From Zygnema cylindricum (taxonomy: Eukaryota > Streptophyta > Zygnematophyceae > Zygnematales > Zygnemataceae), in NCBI GenBank assembly GCA_037447655.1, contig JBBHKE010000228.1:62001-126000 (forward strand): a stretch of 64,000 nucleotides of DNA, given 5' to 3'. The position numbers and the translations under genes are program-made. The notes below the pieces were generated by a model. That model was not told the origin of the DNA, did no database searches, and worked only from the letters and a program-made list of their open reading frames with translations. Every line of letters begins with the position of its first letter. Positions within the stretch are counted from its first letter, which is position 1. This document shows positions 1 through 11,006 of this stretch, in pieces.

Positions 1-10
1 TGATAACAAT

Positions 11-55
11 TTTAGGGGGTTTTAGGGTTTTTAAGGGTTTTTAGGGATTTTGGCA
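11..55. repeat. Degenerate telomere-like TTTAGGG units
   Basis: The first 55 bases contain several imperfect copies of TTTTAGGG/TTTAGGG-like units on the plus strand, close to the Arabidopsis-type plant telomere repeat. The units vary in length and stop quickly, so this is at most a short interstitial remnant, or chance similarity in T/G-rich sequence. Confidence 0.3.
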
Positions 56-563
56 AGTTTATAACAAAAATGGAGAGGAAAATTGAATCAAAAGGAGAGG
101 AAAAAGGACAGAAAAAAGTAACGAAATAAAAAGGAAAAAACAAAAATTATATTAGTAGATATGAGTGTAAGAGAGGAAAGTAGAGAGACAGGAGGTGAAT
201 TCACGAGAAACGAAGTACCGGTTGGAAGTAGAAGTGCTTTTGAAATACGAGTGAAAGTATGTCTAAACGAGAAAATAATAATGAAGAGATCTTGTTAGTT
301 AAACTTTATCCAGTTGGTTGTTATTACTAGTTTGCATTGCAAAAAGCCCGAACCAAAAAAAATTTTAAAAATAATTATTGAGGTTTGGCATATTGTGTCA
401 AATATCCGGATGTGTACAAATATATGGCGATTTACACCCATTTTTTTCTTGTTTTCTTATATTTAATGTTATTTTTTTGGAATGATGGAATAGTGGTGAT
501 GAAGTTTTTCTTTGTCTTAATGGAAAGATGGTGAAGTGATTGATTTACTTTTTCAAAAATTGT

Positions 564-564
<1 letters not shown>
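56..564. other. AT-rich intergenic sequence, no gene seen
   Basis: AT-rich sequence with A-rich and T-rich runs. I see no convincing ORF, splice structure or repeat terminus here. Confidence 0.5.

Positions 565-606
<42 letters not shown>
565..606 (+). repeat. Poly(T) tract of about 42 nt
   Basis: Uninterrupted run of T. It could be the antisense of a poly(A) tail of a retroposed sequence, but no retroposon body was recognised next to it. Run length in an assembly is unreliable. Confidence 0.9.
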
Positions 607-610
<4 letters not shown>

Positions 611-663
611 ATTTGATTTTGTAATCGCAACCATTGAACCAATGCTGGAAAGTTAAGATCAGT

Positions 664-1388
664 TATATCCTCTCTCTCCCTTTCCCTCTCCCCCTACCTC
701 TCGCCCTACCTCTCTCCCTACCTCTCCCCCCCCGCCTCCCTCTCCCCCTCCCTCTCCCCCCCCTTCCTCTCCCTCTTCCTCCCCCTCCCCCCTCCGCCTC
801 CCCCACCCCCCCCCCCTCTCCCTCTCCCTCTCCCTCCCCCCTCCTCTCCCTCTCCCTCTCCCTCTCCCTCTCCCTCTCCCTCTCCCTCTCCCTCTCCCTC
901 TCCCTCTCCCTCTCCCTCTCCCTTTTCCTCTCCCTCTCCCTCCCCCTCTCCCTCCCCCTCCCCTTTCCCCTCCCTCGCCCTCTCCCGTTACCTCACCCAT
1001 TCCCTCTCCCTCCCCCTCTCCCCCCCTCTCTCCCTCTCTCTCTCCCTCTCTCTCCCCACTTCCCACCCTCTCCACTCTCTCTCCACTTCCCCTTCCTTTC
1101 TCCCTTCCCCTTCTTCTCTCTCTTCTTCCCCTCCCTTTCTCTCTACTTCCGCTCCCTTTCCTTTTAGTTCCCCTCCTTTATCTCCACTTTCCCTCCTTTT
1201 CTCTCTACTCCCCTTCCTCTCCTTCTCTCCCCTCCTTACCTCTCCACTTTCCCTCCCTTTAACTCTTCTTCCCCAGCGTTTCTCCTTTCCCTTTCCCTTC
1301 CTCTCTCCTTCCCCTCCATTTCTCTCTACTTCTCCTCCCCTCCCATCTACTTCCCCTCCCTTCCCCTTTCTCTCTACTCCCCTCCCTT
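664..1388. repeat. Homopyrimidine (CCCTCT)n low-complexity tract
   Basis: About 720 bp almost wholly of C and T on the plus strand. It has a regular CCCTCT hexamer core near 835-935 and degenerates toward the right. Long open frames on both strands here encode only Leu/Pro/Ser-rich or Arg/Gly/Glu-rich repeats and are artefacts of composition, not genes. Such polypurine/polypyrimidine mirror sequence can form triplex (H-) DNA. Confidence 0.95.
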
Positions 1389-2015
1389 GTCGTGCATGTG
1401 ACAAAACAAATGATAAGCATGCATCACAATCAGCTGCAAGGGAAAAGATAAGGAAATAAGCGCAAAAGTCATGAACATATCGGAAAATCTGCGACACAAA
1501 TCTGTACAGGCAGCAAGCAACAAACATATCACAAGAAAAATAAAGGTAGGGTGAGAGAGGAAGCTAGGAGGCTCAGTTTATTATTAAGCCAAAGGATAGC
1601 CACTAGGCTCCTTGGTCAGTTTATATTCCTTACAGGAGTTCGATTAAATAAAGATCTAACCTAAATGTCACAATACATAAATTGAATATACAACAAATCA
1701 CGGGCTGATCTGAGATAACCAGATTTAGCCGCACAAGCAAACTACACGAGCAAACCAAAAACTGTCCAATCACAATCCAAGGTTCACCAACAACCTTAGA
1801 GAGAAGGCTGAGCAGCAATCCCCTTGATAGAACGAGAGAAGGAGTGAAGGAAAACGGGTTAGGCCTCGGCGTGAGCCGTGTAGATTAAATTGCAAGGCAG
1901 ATTTACAGAGAAAGAAAGTAAGAGCTAGGCAGCGGAACGCTTAATGGCAAGAAAAATAGCCACTGGAACTATCTTGACGATTTCACAAGAAAATATTGAA
2001 AGCAAAGGTCAAATA
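1389..2015. other. Unassigned sequence left of the TE nest
   Basis: Mixed sequence with no recognisable coding potential. It ends at the left border of element G, whose LTR starts at 2016 and is preceded by AAATA. No matching AAATA is present at the far right remnant of G, so that TSD cannot be confirmed. Confidence 0.4.
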
Positions 2016-2531
2016 TGCAATTCTGAGACCTCCTCGTCACTTGTGGTCCCACGTGAATCACGCTTGTGGTCCCAAGTGAATCACGGCCGTCGACACGACT
2101 TGAAATCAATGATCATAAAACGTACCGTACCAAAAATTTCAAAATATTCGGACGTTTGCAATCAATGATCATAAAAATGTCCCGTAGCATACATTTCCAA
2201 AATATCCGTATGATTCCAAAATTACCGTACCATATATTTTCCGAAGTATCCAAACCAGATTCATTCCCTCTGATCCGGCGATTCCAATAGTCTACTCCGT
2301 GAAGCGTGTCGGCGCCACTCCGTAAAACCTGCAAAGGTACAATACACTCTACTCTACTTTTGCTACTGTAATTCTAATAAAGGTAAGTATTACATAAAAC
2401 TACTTAGAAAATATTCTAAGTCTTTTTGGTCTCCTATCACATCCCTATCTATTGAAATAAAGATTTCAAAATTCAACAGCCGCGTCATTATTTAAATATT
2501 TATCAAATTCTATACGGTTATCCTTTCATCA

Positions 2532-2781
2532 AGACCTACCGGATAAGGAGGACCGCTACTCCGTACGACCGTCGTCCGGAGGTCACAAGATGAAATCCTG
2601 TCCGTGGCAGCCTACCTTTTCTAGTAGCTTTGTCTTATACGTGTCTTCTCATCTGTAGACCTACCGGATAAGGAGGATTGCTACTCCGTACGACCGTCGT
2701 CCGGAGGTCACAAGATGAAATCTTGTCCGTGGCAGCCTACCTTTTGAAGTAGCTTTGTCTTATACGTGTCTTCTCATGTGT
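2532..2781. repeat. 125-bp tandem duplication inside the G LTR
   Basis: Two copies, 2532-2656 and 2657-2781, beginning AGACCTACCGGATAAGGAGG and differing at a handful of positions. Each copy contains the tRNA-like segment, so the duplication doubled that module. Confidence 0.9.
2533..2605 (+). promoter_or_regulatory. tRNA-like module, antisense in G LTR (degenerate)
   Basis: A-box-like GACCTACCGGATAAGGA (about 2533-2549) and a B-box-like AAGATGAAATCC about 40 nt further on. Both lie on the plus strand, opposite to transcription of G. It is weaker than the modules in A, B, F and H1, but sits at the same relative position and is followed by the same GGCAGCCATGG block (about 2785). A second copy is at 2658-2730. 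Confidence 0.4.
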
Positions 2782-2899
2782 TTGAGGCAGCCATGGCTGC
2801 CTGTCACTTCTTAATGACTATGACTACGACAAGGATGAGAACTGAAGGATGCTCATAGACTGACTAAGAAGATAGAATATAAAATACCATTTTTCAACA

Positions 2900-4480
2900 C
2901 TCCCCGTATTTTTCTAGTTTATCTTTTCTTTCAGTCCACACTTCTCCCTACAAAATGTCAATTTGGGAGAAGGAACTGGCTAAGTCATCATATCTGCTAC
3001 TATTTCTCCATCCGGTCTATATTCCAAACTAATTATTTTATTCTCAATCTTCTCCCTAACAAAGCTCAAACAAATATCAATATGTTACGCTTTAAAATGA
3101 TACTTAGGGTTTGCCGCAATTGCAATCACAACTTGATTGTCACAAAATATCTTTTGCACTCCATTTTTCATATATCCCAGTTCTAGAAGCAAAGATTTCA
3201 CCCACATTAATTCTTGCACAACCGAACAAGAGGCCATATACTTAGCCTCCATGGTGGATTAAGCAATCACCTTTTGTTGCTTGTTGCTCTATGAACAAGC
3301 CCCATTCCCAACATACAACACATATCCAGAAGTACACCTCCTCATCGAAGCATCCCCATAACTCGCATCACTCCAAGTGGTGATGTCAGTATTATCCCCT
3401 CCCAAATGCAACCACATATCTCTTGTTCATATCAAGTATCGCATGACCCTTTTGGCCACTTCCCAATCTTTCTTAGTAGGATCTTCAGACTCGTACTTAA
3501 TTCCCACACAGCTGCTGCTATATCAAGAAGAGTACAATTCATAAAATAGATCAAACTACCGACATCTTGTCAGTACGGAATAGTTTGCATGAACTTGCTT
3601 TCCTCAAGTCCTAACACTTTATCTAAGATCAAGACTCCCACTTCTGAGCTCCCCATATGTCCCTTCTATAAGTCCATGGGAGTCGTACCACTATTTGCTT
3701 TATCCTTTTGGATTTTTTCAAGCATATTCCCTATTACTTCCTTTTGAGTTAGTCTAATTGTTTTCTTCTCTCTATCCCTTTCCATCTCAATTCCCAAAAT
3801 GTACTTTGCCTCTCCCAAGTCCTTCATTTCAAATTTACTCTTTAGATCCTTTATCAATCTATTAATTTTCTCCATCGATTTACTCAAAACAAATAAATCA
3901 TCCACATTGATGGCAATGAAAATTATACCTCCCTCATCCTCAAATAGATAGATGGAATGATTCAAGTTGATTCGGATATATCTCAAACTTGTTAAAAACT
4001 CGTCACGCTTCTTGTTCCATTAGCGTGGAGCTTGCTTTAGTCCATAAAGGGATTTTATCAGTCTGCACACCTTAATTTCTTCTCTTTTCTTCCCAAATCC
4101 TTTTGATTGCCGCATGAAGATCTCTTCTTCTAATTCTCCATGTAAGGAAGCGGTTTTTATGTCCATCTTGTGCACTTCCATGTCTTCGGCTACCGCTAGA
4201 CTTAGTAGAATCCGGACAGAGGGAAATCTAACAACCGGAGCAAAGGTCTCCTCATAATCAATTCCCTCTTTCAGTGTGCACCCCTTTGCCACTAATCTGG
4301 CCTTAAATCGCTCGATAGTGTTTTTTGAATTGATTTTTAATTTAAATACCCACTTGCATCCTATCGGCTTTTTGTTTGGAGAACAATCCACCAACTCCCA
4401 TGTCATCTAATCATTAATGACAATCACCCATCTACTTTTTTTTGGACTATTAATTGCCTCTGAGTAAGACTAGGGTTCGT
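2900..4480 (-). pseudogene. Element G pol remnant (reverse transcriptase and RNase H)
   Basis: Read on the minus strand from 4480, the sequence encodes the copia RT fingers and palm: a TWELVDC start, [27 protein letters not shown] and the KSLYGLKQAP motif, ending at about 4020. After a break comes a second piece (about 3986-3666) with the catalytic segment, where the usual YVDD reads NVDD. It continues through KDLGEAKYILGIEMER, and RNase H-like sequence follows down to about 2900. Several stops and frameshifts separate the pieces. The first Asp of the catalytic pair is kept but the Tyr is lost, so it is not expected to be active. Confidence 0.85.
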
Positions 4481-5028
4481 TGTTGAAATCACTAGATTTA
4501 TAGAGTATTTTCTACATCTGAATAGTTTAGTAGGAATAAAAGGAAAAGGCGTAGGCAGTCTGCCTCCGCCTCTTTCCTCTCTCCCCCATCCATGTTGTAG
4601 TCATTGAAAGAGAGAGAGAGTAGTGGAGCCATGGCTACCTCAACTCCTTAGGCAGGACTAAAAAGTGACACAAGTCACTCTCAACAAAAGGTTGAGTCCG
4701 ACATGACTCGAACCTCCGATGTAGCCGTCAGCTCTAACCAGTCTATCGTAGAAGTTCGTTAAGATACACAGGGTTTGATAACTATTTAAACTATGATATG
4801 GTCTTGAAAGTAATTAACTAAATTATGAAAGAATGAACATAGAACTGGTTAATATTTCATTGCGAGAGTCATTTCGCACGAAACAAATAAATCGGACATT
4901 TGTTTCGACGGCTAACATTCAATGTCAACTTTAATCCTACTGCATATATCGCCGCCGTATCATTGAATGGTCACTTTGGCGTTTGTGGAAATAGCATGAC
5001 CTGGCGCCACGTGGAGGGATATCATTTG
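4481..5028 (+). repeat. 5' LTR of F, left part
   Basis: Begins TGTTGAAATCACTAG, similar to the LTR start of element A in element orientation. Near 4870-5028 it matches the middle of the A LTR (the block with GGTCACTTTGGCGTTT and GCATGACCTGG). Total LTR length with the right part is about 976 bp. Confidence 0.85.
4690..4750 (-). promoter_or_regulatory. tRNA-like module, antisense in F LTR
   Basis: On the minus strand: A-box-like TAGACTGGTTAGAGC (4731-4745), then GGAGGTTCGAGTCA (B-box-like; core at 4704-4714). The B box is nearly the tRNA consensus GGTTCGANTCC. The two boxes are only about 16 nt apart, so much of an anticodon arm is missing. Orientation is opposite to F transcription. Confidence 0.6.
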
Positions 5029-5121
5029 TGTTTTTCTATGACAAACTGGTGCAAGTGGTGCTGCCACGTGGAGGGATATCATTTGTGTTTTTCTATGACA
5101 AACTGGTGCAAGTGGTGCTGC
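5008..5121. repeat. 57-bp tandem duplication across the F/D insertion junction
   Basis: Copies at 5008-5064 and 5065-5121 are identical by eye. Each contains the last about 20 bp of F LTR, the TSD ATTTG and the first about 36 bp of the D LTR. The duplication therefore arose after insertion. Confidence 0.95.
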
Positions 5122-6052
5122 AGCAGTAGTTGTAGAAGTAGACAAACTTAAGCAGAAGCTAACAAGAAATCCTATCAAACACTAATCTTTATCATACTGT
5201 AAAAAATGACTCACAAGTCAAATTTACTCAGAATTTAGCATACAAGATAACCGCCATACACACTGTAAAATCCCAGAGTAACAGACAAATTGACTTTGTT
5301 AACCATTAGATATGAGACCTACAAGTTTCCCAAAAACTGCGCTTTAGATTCCCAATATCCCAAAACTGAATGCAAAATCATTTGAAGTCCTAAAACTTTA
5401 TACACTGAGTGAGTATCTACTGCTCACTGACCAATCACATGACTGCACATGGAATAATGGTTCTGTACTGTAGTACGACAAGTTACGCTAAGGTAGTTCA
5501 AAAAACCTAATTGCAACTAGCCTATAAACTAAACAGTGAAACACTATTTCATAATGCATTACGCTACATGTAAATATTTCGTCAGATTTCCTAATCTGGA
5601 GCCGTACTCATAAAGTTGATTGCTGAGTTAGCAAGTGTATAATATGTCCAACCTGCTGTTGGAAACTAGTACGAATATTTGGACTGCTTACGGTGCATCT
5701 CGTCACCTGTGATCCTTACTCAAATCTCAAACATCAGTCTGATAGAGATCGACGTTCGATGTTTGCTCTTCACAATTGTGTTCCCAGATGTCTGGTTCAT
5801 TTCCCGTCCGCCTCATTTGTGGAAGTCACTCGTTCGATAAGCGCCATGTGTCTGGGTCCATTCCGTATTTCTTCCGACTGTCTAAAATGTCGACGCGAGT
5901 CTCATAAGACCGTACAAAATACTCTTAGAGTAATACTTCACTGTCACACTATTCAAGGTAAGTATTACATCTAACATTCCCAAAAATATTTTAAGTATTA
6001 TTTCTCCCCTCATTTCTCTATCTGCTAATAATAAAGCTTTTAAAAAACAACA
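5029..6052 (-). repeat. 3' LTR of D (left end of the D-C array)
   Basis: Plus-strand start TGTTTTTCTATGAC (repeated at 5086 by the 57-bp duplication), end AAAAAACAACA at 6052. Just inside lies CTCCTCTAAAGC, the purine tract TAGAGGAG on the element strand. It matches the LTRs at 10593 and 33968 over most of its length. Confidence 0.9.
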
Positions 6053-8840
6053 CTCCTCTAAAGCTTTAGACTCAGTTACTCACTTAGTCCAACAACCCAT
6101 CTGGAAAACTGTAATTTAGGTGCAGGAAGAGCTTTAAATAGCATATCTGCAACCATGTTTTCATCCGGTAAAATAACACAATTTAATGACATTTGTCAAC
6201 ACTTTTTCTTAGACAAATTGCAGTCTCACATCCATGTGTTTACCCTTAAAGTGGTGGCTGGGATTGCAGGCAATGATAATAGCTACCTGGTTGTCACACC
6301 AAATGACTTGATTACCAGTTTGCATGTGTCCCACTTCCTGCAAAAGGGCCTATACCCATAGGAGTTCCTTGAGGGCAGAACTTGCTGCCATGTATTTTGA
6401 CTCCATAGTTCATTGAGCGGTGACCTTTTGAAGTTTACCGCTCCAGAAGCAGGTTACGTTTCCAATCTGAAAGACAAAACCAGTAGTTGATTTCCTGCAC
6501 GGCATATCGCCATAGATTGCGTCCCTCCAAGTCAGCAATTTGACTTCTCCTCCTCTAAGGACAAGTTTGAGATTCCATGTCCTTGCAAGATACTTCAGAA
6601 ACCCTCTTTGTAGCTTCCCAGTCTGACCTTTTCGGATTCTGCATACTCCTACTCAGAGCTCTAACAGCACTTGCCACATCCGTCCTCGTGCAGTTCATAA
6701 AATAGATGAGACTGCCAACTACTTGTCTATATGGTTTTGAGGCCATGAATTCTTCCTCTTTGACTTTAGATTATCATCAACTAGAATGCCAGAATCTGAA
6801 TCAACTTCCTCTAACTTCTTTGTGTATTCCATAGGAGTGACACACCTATAGCTTCTTTCATATCAATTTTTTCAAGCATGGAACCTATAGCCTCTTTTTG
6901 TGTTAGCATAAATTTTCTCTCATTTTTTTCTCTCTCTACTTGTATCCCTAAGATGTATTTGGCCTCGCCAAGGTCTTTCATCTCATATCTAGACTTCAAG
7001 GCCTTTTTGATACGATTTATTTCATCCATATATTTGTTCATAAGCAACAAATCATCTACATACACAACAATATACAGTACACCATCCTCCCCTTGCAAAA
7101 CATACACAGAGTGATCTTAATTGATCCTTTTAAAGCCTAATTTGGTGAGGAACTTATCTAGTTTTAGGTTCCGTTGTCTAGGGGCATGTTTGAGCCCATA
7201 CAAGGATTTCATCAGTTTGCATACTAGTTTTTCCTTTCCTTTTTCTACATACATCTGTGGTTGCTGCATATGAATAGTTTCTTCTAGCTCTCCATGAGGG
7301 AAAGTTGTGTTTACATCTATTTGATGCACTTCTATATTTTCAATTGCTACTAAACTTAAAAGAATCCTGACAGTAGAAACCTTACCACTGGAGAGAAGGT
7401 CTCCTCAAAGTCGATTCCTTTTTTCTGATTGTAACCTTTGGCCACCAGTCTGGCTTTGTATCTCTCAACGGTGCCATCCAGGTTTAAATTTAGTTTGAAA
7501 ACCCATTTGCTGCTGATGACTTTCCGGTCCGGAGGGAGATCAACCAGTTCCCATGTTTGAGCTTGCATGATAAACTGTTTCGTCGTTTGCCGCCTCTATC
7601 AAGTGATTCCTTTCAGGTGAGGAGAAGGCTTCTCGGATAGTCTGAGGGTCTCCCGGGTTAGCAGAATAAGTAAAGTGGGAACTTGAGTGAAGGGGGTTGC
7701 TAGATCTCCTTCCCTTGGAAATTCTAAGGCGGAGACCAAAGGATGTCTCGCATTCTTATTTGGTCTGGTCACCTGTTCTGTTTGGTCCTAGAGCTGTGCA
7801 GATTTCTCCATCTGAGTCGTAAGAGGCACCTGAGGATCAAAAGAAAGTTATTCTGCAATCGGGTATCGGGTGCTGAACAGCAAGAAAATATAGTGTCTTC
7901 TGCGTGTCAAATATTACATATTCCTGTGAATATAACATATTCCTGTGAATTTTCTGCTGCTTAGCTTTCTGTCTTTGTAAATAGGTCTGCAGATTCATCT
8001 TCATCTTTCAGAATTATATTTCTAGAAACTACTATCTTTTTCTTATCTAAACCATATACTCTATATCCCTTGGAATTTTCATCATACCCTACTAGAATAC
8101 TTGGCAAACCTTTCGGTTCCAATTTCCAAGTATTCAGAGAAGTGTCCAAAATAAAGAATTTACTTCCAAAAATCTGAAATGATTAGCATCTCGTTTTCTA
8201 CCTGTCCATATCTCAAAAGGTGTAGTGCTAACTCACCTAGATCCTATCCTATTTTTATGTAAACTGCACAATTGAGGGCCTCTGCACAGAATTTCATATC
8301 AACATTTTTGTCTGCTAACTTATATCTAACACTTTCTGTAATAGTCCTATTTAGTCAATCTGAGACTCCATTTTGCTATGGTGTTTAAGGGATAGTGAGA
8401 TGGCGAGTGATACCCTCATCTAAAAGAAATTTCTCAAACTCATTTGATATGTACTCTCCTCCATTGTCGAATGTGAGCTCCAAAATCGGAGCACCATGCA
8501 ATTTTTCCGCCCAAGCCTTGTAGTGTTTGAAGTGTCCGAACACTTCACTATTTTCTTTCATGAAATATACCTTCGTGAACTTGGAGATGTCATCTGTAAA
8601 CGTGACCATAAACCTGACCCCCCCAACAAAGGGCACCTGAGCTAGTCCCAAAACTTCAGAATGTATAAGCTGCAAAACTTTCATAGACCGATGTTCCGAT
8701 ACTTGTGGGAAAGGTTACTTGTGAATCTTTCTTAGTGAGCAACCATCACATGTTTTAACTGGCTGATTAGTAAGAGACACACCTTCTATTTTACCAGAAT
8801 TAACCATTTTTTGCAAGCTGTCATAGTGAACATGAACTAG
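6053..8840 (-). pseudogene. Element D pol remnant (integrase, RT, RNase H)
   Basis: Minus-strand pol, read from right to left. Integrase pieces are at about 8684-8385 (FTDDISKFTKVYF; the catalytic SDNGGEY region reads TFDNGGEYIS) and 8149-7961. RT begins at about 7568 ([31 protein letters not shown]), then a frameshift just after PVVRF. Further RT is at 7329-7117 and 7107-6811, which keeps YVDD. RNase H fragments run from 6746 down to about 6100. At least five frame breaks or stops are present. The frameshift after PVVRF is shared exactly with element C. Confidence 0.9.
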
Positions 8841-9256
8841 TCTTTTATGCCATAATTCAATTTCACAAAAACAACACTTGAGTACATAACATCGTTTTCT
8901 TTTGTATTAGCCATATCCATACAATACATCTTGCTTGCATCTCTAGTTCTTTTGACTGCCACCTTCCCCTGCATGCTTACAACTTGCCTACCACCCTTAA
9001 GGGTGACCTCAAATCCTTTGCTCTCAACTAGAAAAGTAGAAGATAGATTCTTTTTGAAACCCGATACATACAAGACATTGTGAAGAGTCCTTTTAACTGA
9101 CTTTCCCCATATGTCTACCAGCAAAGACACATCACCCTGAGCACAAGTCTGAACACTTATGCCATAGGCATAGTAGATGTTCCTTGCTGTTGTGGACTTG
9201 AGATTTGAAAAGAGTCTTTTGTTCCAACACAGGTGGGCCGATGCCCCAGTATCCAT
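8837..9256 (-). pseudogene. Element D aspartic protease region and GAG-pre-integrase
   Basis: Reads MDTGASAHLCWNKRLF, the copia protease active site D-T/S-G-A, followed by the NVLYV...KKNLSSTFLVESKGF segment and the GAG-pre-integrase region. This 139-residue stretch is open, but it is detached from the gag and integrase frames by stops on both sides. The homologous piece in C is at 32991-32614. Confidence 0.85.
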
Positions 9257-9797
9257 GATTCAACCTGCTTCCTTTGAGCCCTCAATTTCTGCCGCCATTG
9301 CAAATAAGTCTAAATCATCCTGCTCATTGAAAGTTATAGACACATCATTCGAAATTACAGATGAAAAAAAAGAGTTTTTTTGCAGGTGATTAATAGGAAA
9401 GTTCTGATTAAAATGACTTTGCTGCCAACCTGGCCTGTATAAACCTGCTTCATTCGCCTTTTTGAGCTTAGGACAATGCCTATATCCATGATCCTTCTCT
9501 GAAAAATAAAAACAAGTAGTGAAAGATCTACTATTGTGCCCTTGATTAAACTGTTACAACTGACCCTGGTTCAAGTTAAACCGATTCCTTTGCTGAATAA
9601 ACTGATTTCTTTGCTGGTTAAACTGTTATTTTCTTTCAAAGTCTTTGTTAAAAGCCTCTACTTGGGTTTCTCCATTAAGCATCTTAGACGTAGACTCTTC
9701 CTCTAAGATAATATTGATAGCTAGTTGAAGTGTCTAGCTAGCATTATCATGCTTTTTTAATTCAGCGATGCATCTTTCATACTGCTTGGAAGACCTC

Positions 9798-9839
9798 TAA
9801 TAATCAGAGCAGCTTGCTAATAATCAGAGCAGCTTGCTA
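9798..9839. repeat. Short tandem duplication in D gag
   Basis: The segment TAATAATCAGAGCAGCTTGC occurs twice in a row here but only once at the equivalent place in C (near 33536), so it is a D-specific slippage event. Confidence 0.85.
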
Positions 9840-10237
9840 AAACTCAGGAAAACTCCCACCAGCACAATCATGAGAGTCAATGAGAGCTCGAAAGCTATTT
9901 GTATATTAGGCCATTGTCTCCCCCAAGTGTTTGAAGTCCCAGATTTTTCCTGCCAACAGAAGTTTTTCTTGAACATTCCCTTTTTCATAAGACACCTTCA
10001 ACGTTTTCCAGGTGTTAATCGCCTTCTTCATTTTGATTCTCGACATAACCATATTCTCCGAGAGACACAATTTTAGAGCGTTCCAGGCGTGCAAATTCTT
10101 TTTCGCCCAAGTTGGATCAGCTTCATCAAGTGATCCATCCAAAATCTCCAATAAGCATGCAGTTTAGAAATAAGACTCAACCATATCCGACCAGTAAGCA
10201 TACTTCTGGCCATTAAAGACATGAATTCTAGGAGACA

Positions 10238-10248
10238 GGCCCATAACC
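10238..10248 (-). promoter_or_regulatory. Primer-binding site of D (half-tRNA initiator Met type)
   Basis: Element-strand GGTTATGGGCC directly after the LTR end. It is complementary to the anticodon stem-loop of plant initiator tRNA-Met rather than to a tRNA 3' end. It is also codons for V-M-G in gag. Confidence 0.8.
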
Positions 10249-10592
10249 TGTTGTTCTATGACGAGTGGTGCAGGTGGTGCTGCAACACTAGTTGTAGAAG
10301 TAGACATACTTAAGCAAAAACTAACAAGAAATCCTATTAAACAGTGATCTTTGTCACATTGTAAAAACTGACTCACAGGTCAAATTTACTCAGAATTCAG
10401 CTTACAAGATAATCAACATATACACTGTAAACTCCCAAAGTTAGAAACAAATTGACTCAGTTAACCATTAGATATGAGACGTGCAAGTTTCCCAAAAACT
10501 GCCCTTTAGATTCCTAATATCCCAAAATTGAATGCCAAATAAACCCATTAAATGCCCATTAAAGACAAGAAATCTCGGAGACATGCCCATAA
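10249..10592 (-). repeat. Duplicated LTR-end/primer-site block beside the middle LTR
   Basis: From 10249 to about 10540 is a partial LTR (the gag-proximal about 290 bp). From 10541 to 10592 there is again the start of an internal region (gag N-terminal codons and primer site). The full middle LTR then starts at 10593. The block is a roughly 343-bp tandem duplication of the LTR/PBS/gag junction, probably from misaligned recombination between LTRs. Confidence 0.8.
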
Positions 10593-11006
10593 CCTGTTGT
10601 TCTATGACAACTGTTGTAGGTGGTGCAGGTGGTGCTGCAGGTGGTGCAGGTGGTGCTGCAGCAGTAGTTGTAGAAGTAGATAGAATTAAGCAGAAGCTAA
10701 CAAGAAAACCCTATCAAACACTGATCTTTATCACACAGTTAAAACTGACTCATAGGTCAAAAACACTCGGAATTCAACATACAAGATAATCACCATGCAC
10801 ACAATAAACTCCCAAAGATATAAACAAATTGACTTAGTTAACCATAAGATACTAGACTTGCAAGTTTCCCAAAAATTGCCCTTTAGATTTTCAATATCCC
10901 AAAACTGAATACAAAATCATTTTAAACCCTAAAACTTTATACACTGAGTGAGTATCTATTGCTTACTGACCAATCAGATGACTGCACCTGGAATAGTGGT
11001 ACGGTA
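10593..11006 (-). repeat. Middle LTR of the D-C array, left part
   Basis: Starts TGTTGTTCTATGAC on the plus strand right after a primer site for D. It is interrupted at 11006 by element E and continues at 16494. It serves as 5' LTR of D and 3' LTR of C. A short (GGTGGTGCA)-type repeat at 10620-10665 is an LTR-internal expansion. Confidence 0.85.

Larger units (their letters stand above)
2016..2899 (-). repeat. 3' LTR of element G
   Basis: On the plus strand it begins TGCAATTCTG and ends TTTCAACA, so in element orientation it is TGTTG...GCA with canonical TG/CA ends. It is followed by CTCCCC (purine tract on the minus strand), as in element A. It contains a 125-bp tandem duplication and a weak tRNA-like module. 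Confidence 0.75.
9257..10307 (-). pseudogene. Element D gag (starts in the LTR; broken)
   Basis: The start codon is at 10307, inside the LTR and about 57 nt before its end. It reads through the primer site as EQQVMGLSPR and then the conserved copia Gag motif VFNGQKYAYW. A TAA interrupts after ESYF (10164-10166), and the frame continues at ILDGSLDEADP (about 10145-9906). A Q/N-rich stretch (repeats of QFNQQRNQF) lies near 9560-9640. A zinc knuckle follows near 9490-9530 but its second Cys is Phe. Element C has the same TAA at the equivalent place. Confidence 0.8.

Noticed and set aside
634-1527. Long open frames on both strands encoding Leu/Pro/Ser-rich or Gly/Arg/Glu-rich peptides
   Set aside because: They lie in a homopyrimidine repeat. 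Open reading is a by-product of composition; there is no start context, domain or splice structure.
10620-10665. GGTGGTGCAGGTGGTGCTGCA repeat as a possible CRISPR-like or satellite array
   Set aside because: Short in-frame expansion of LTR sequence encoding part of the Gag leader. No spacers and only a few units.
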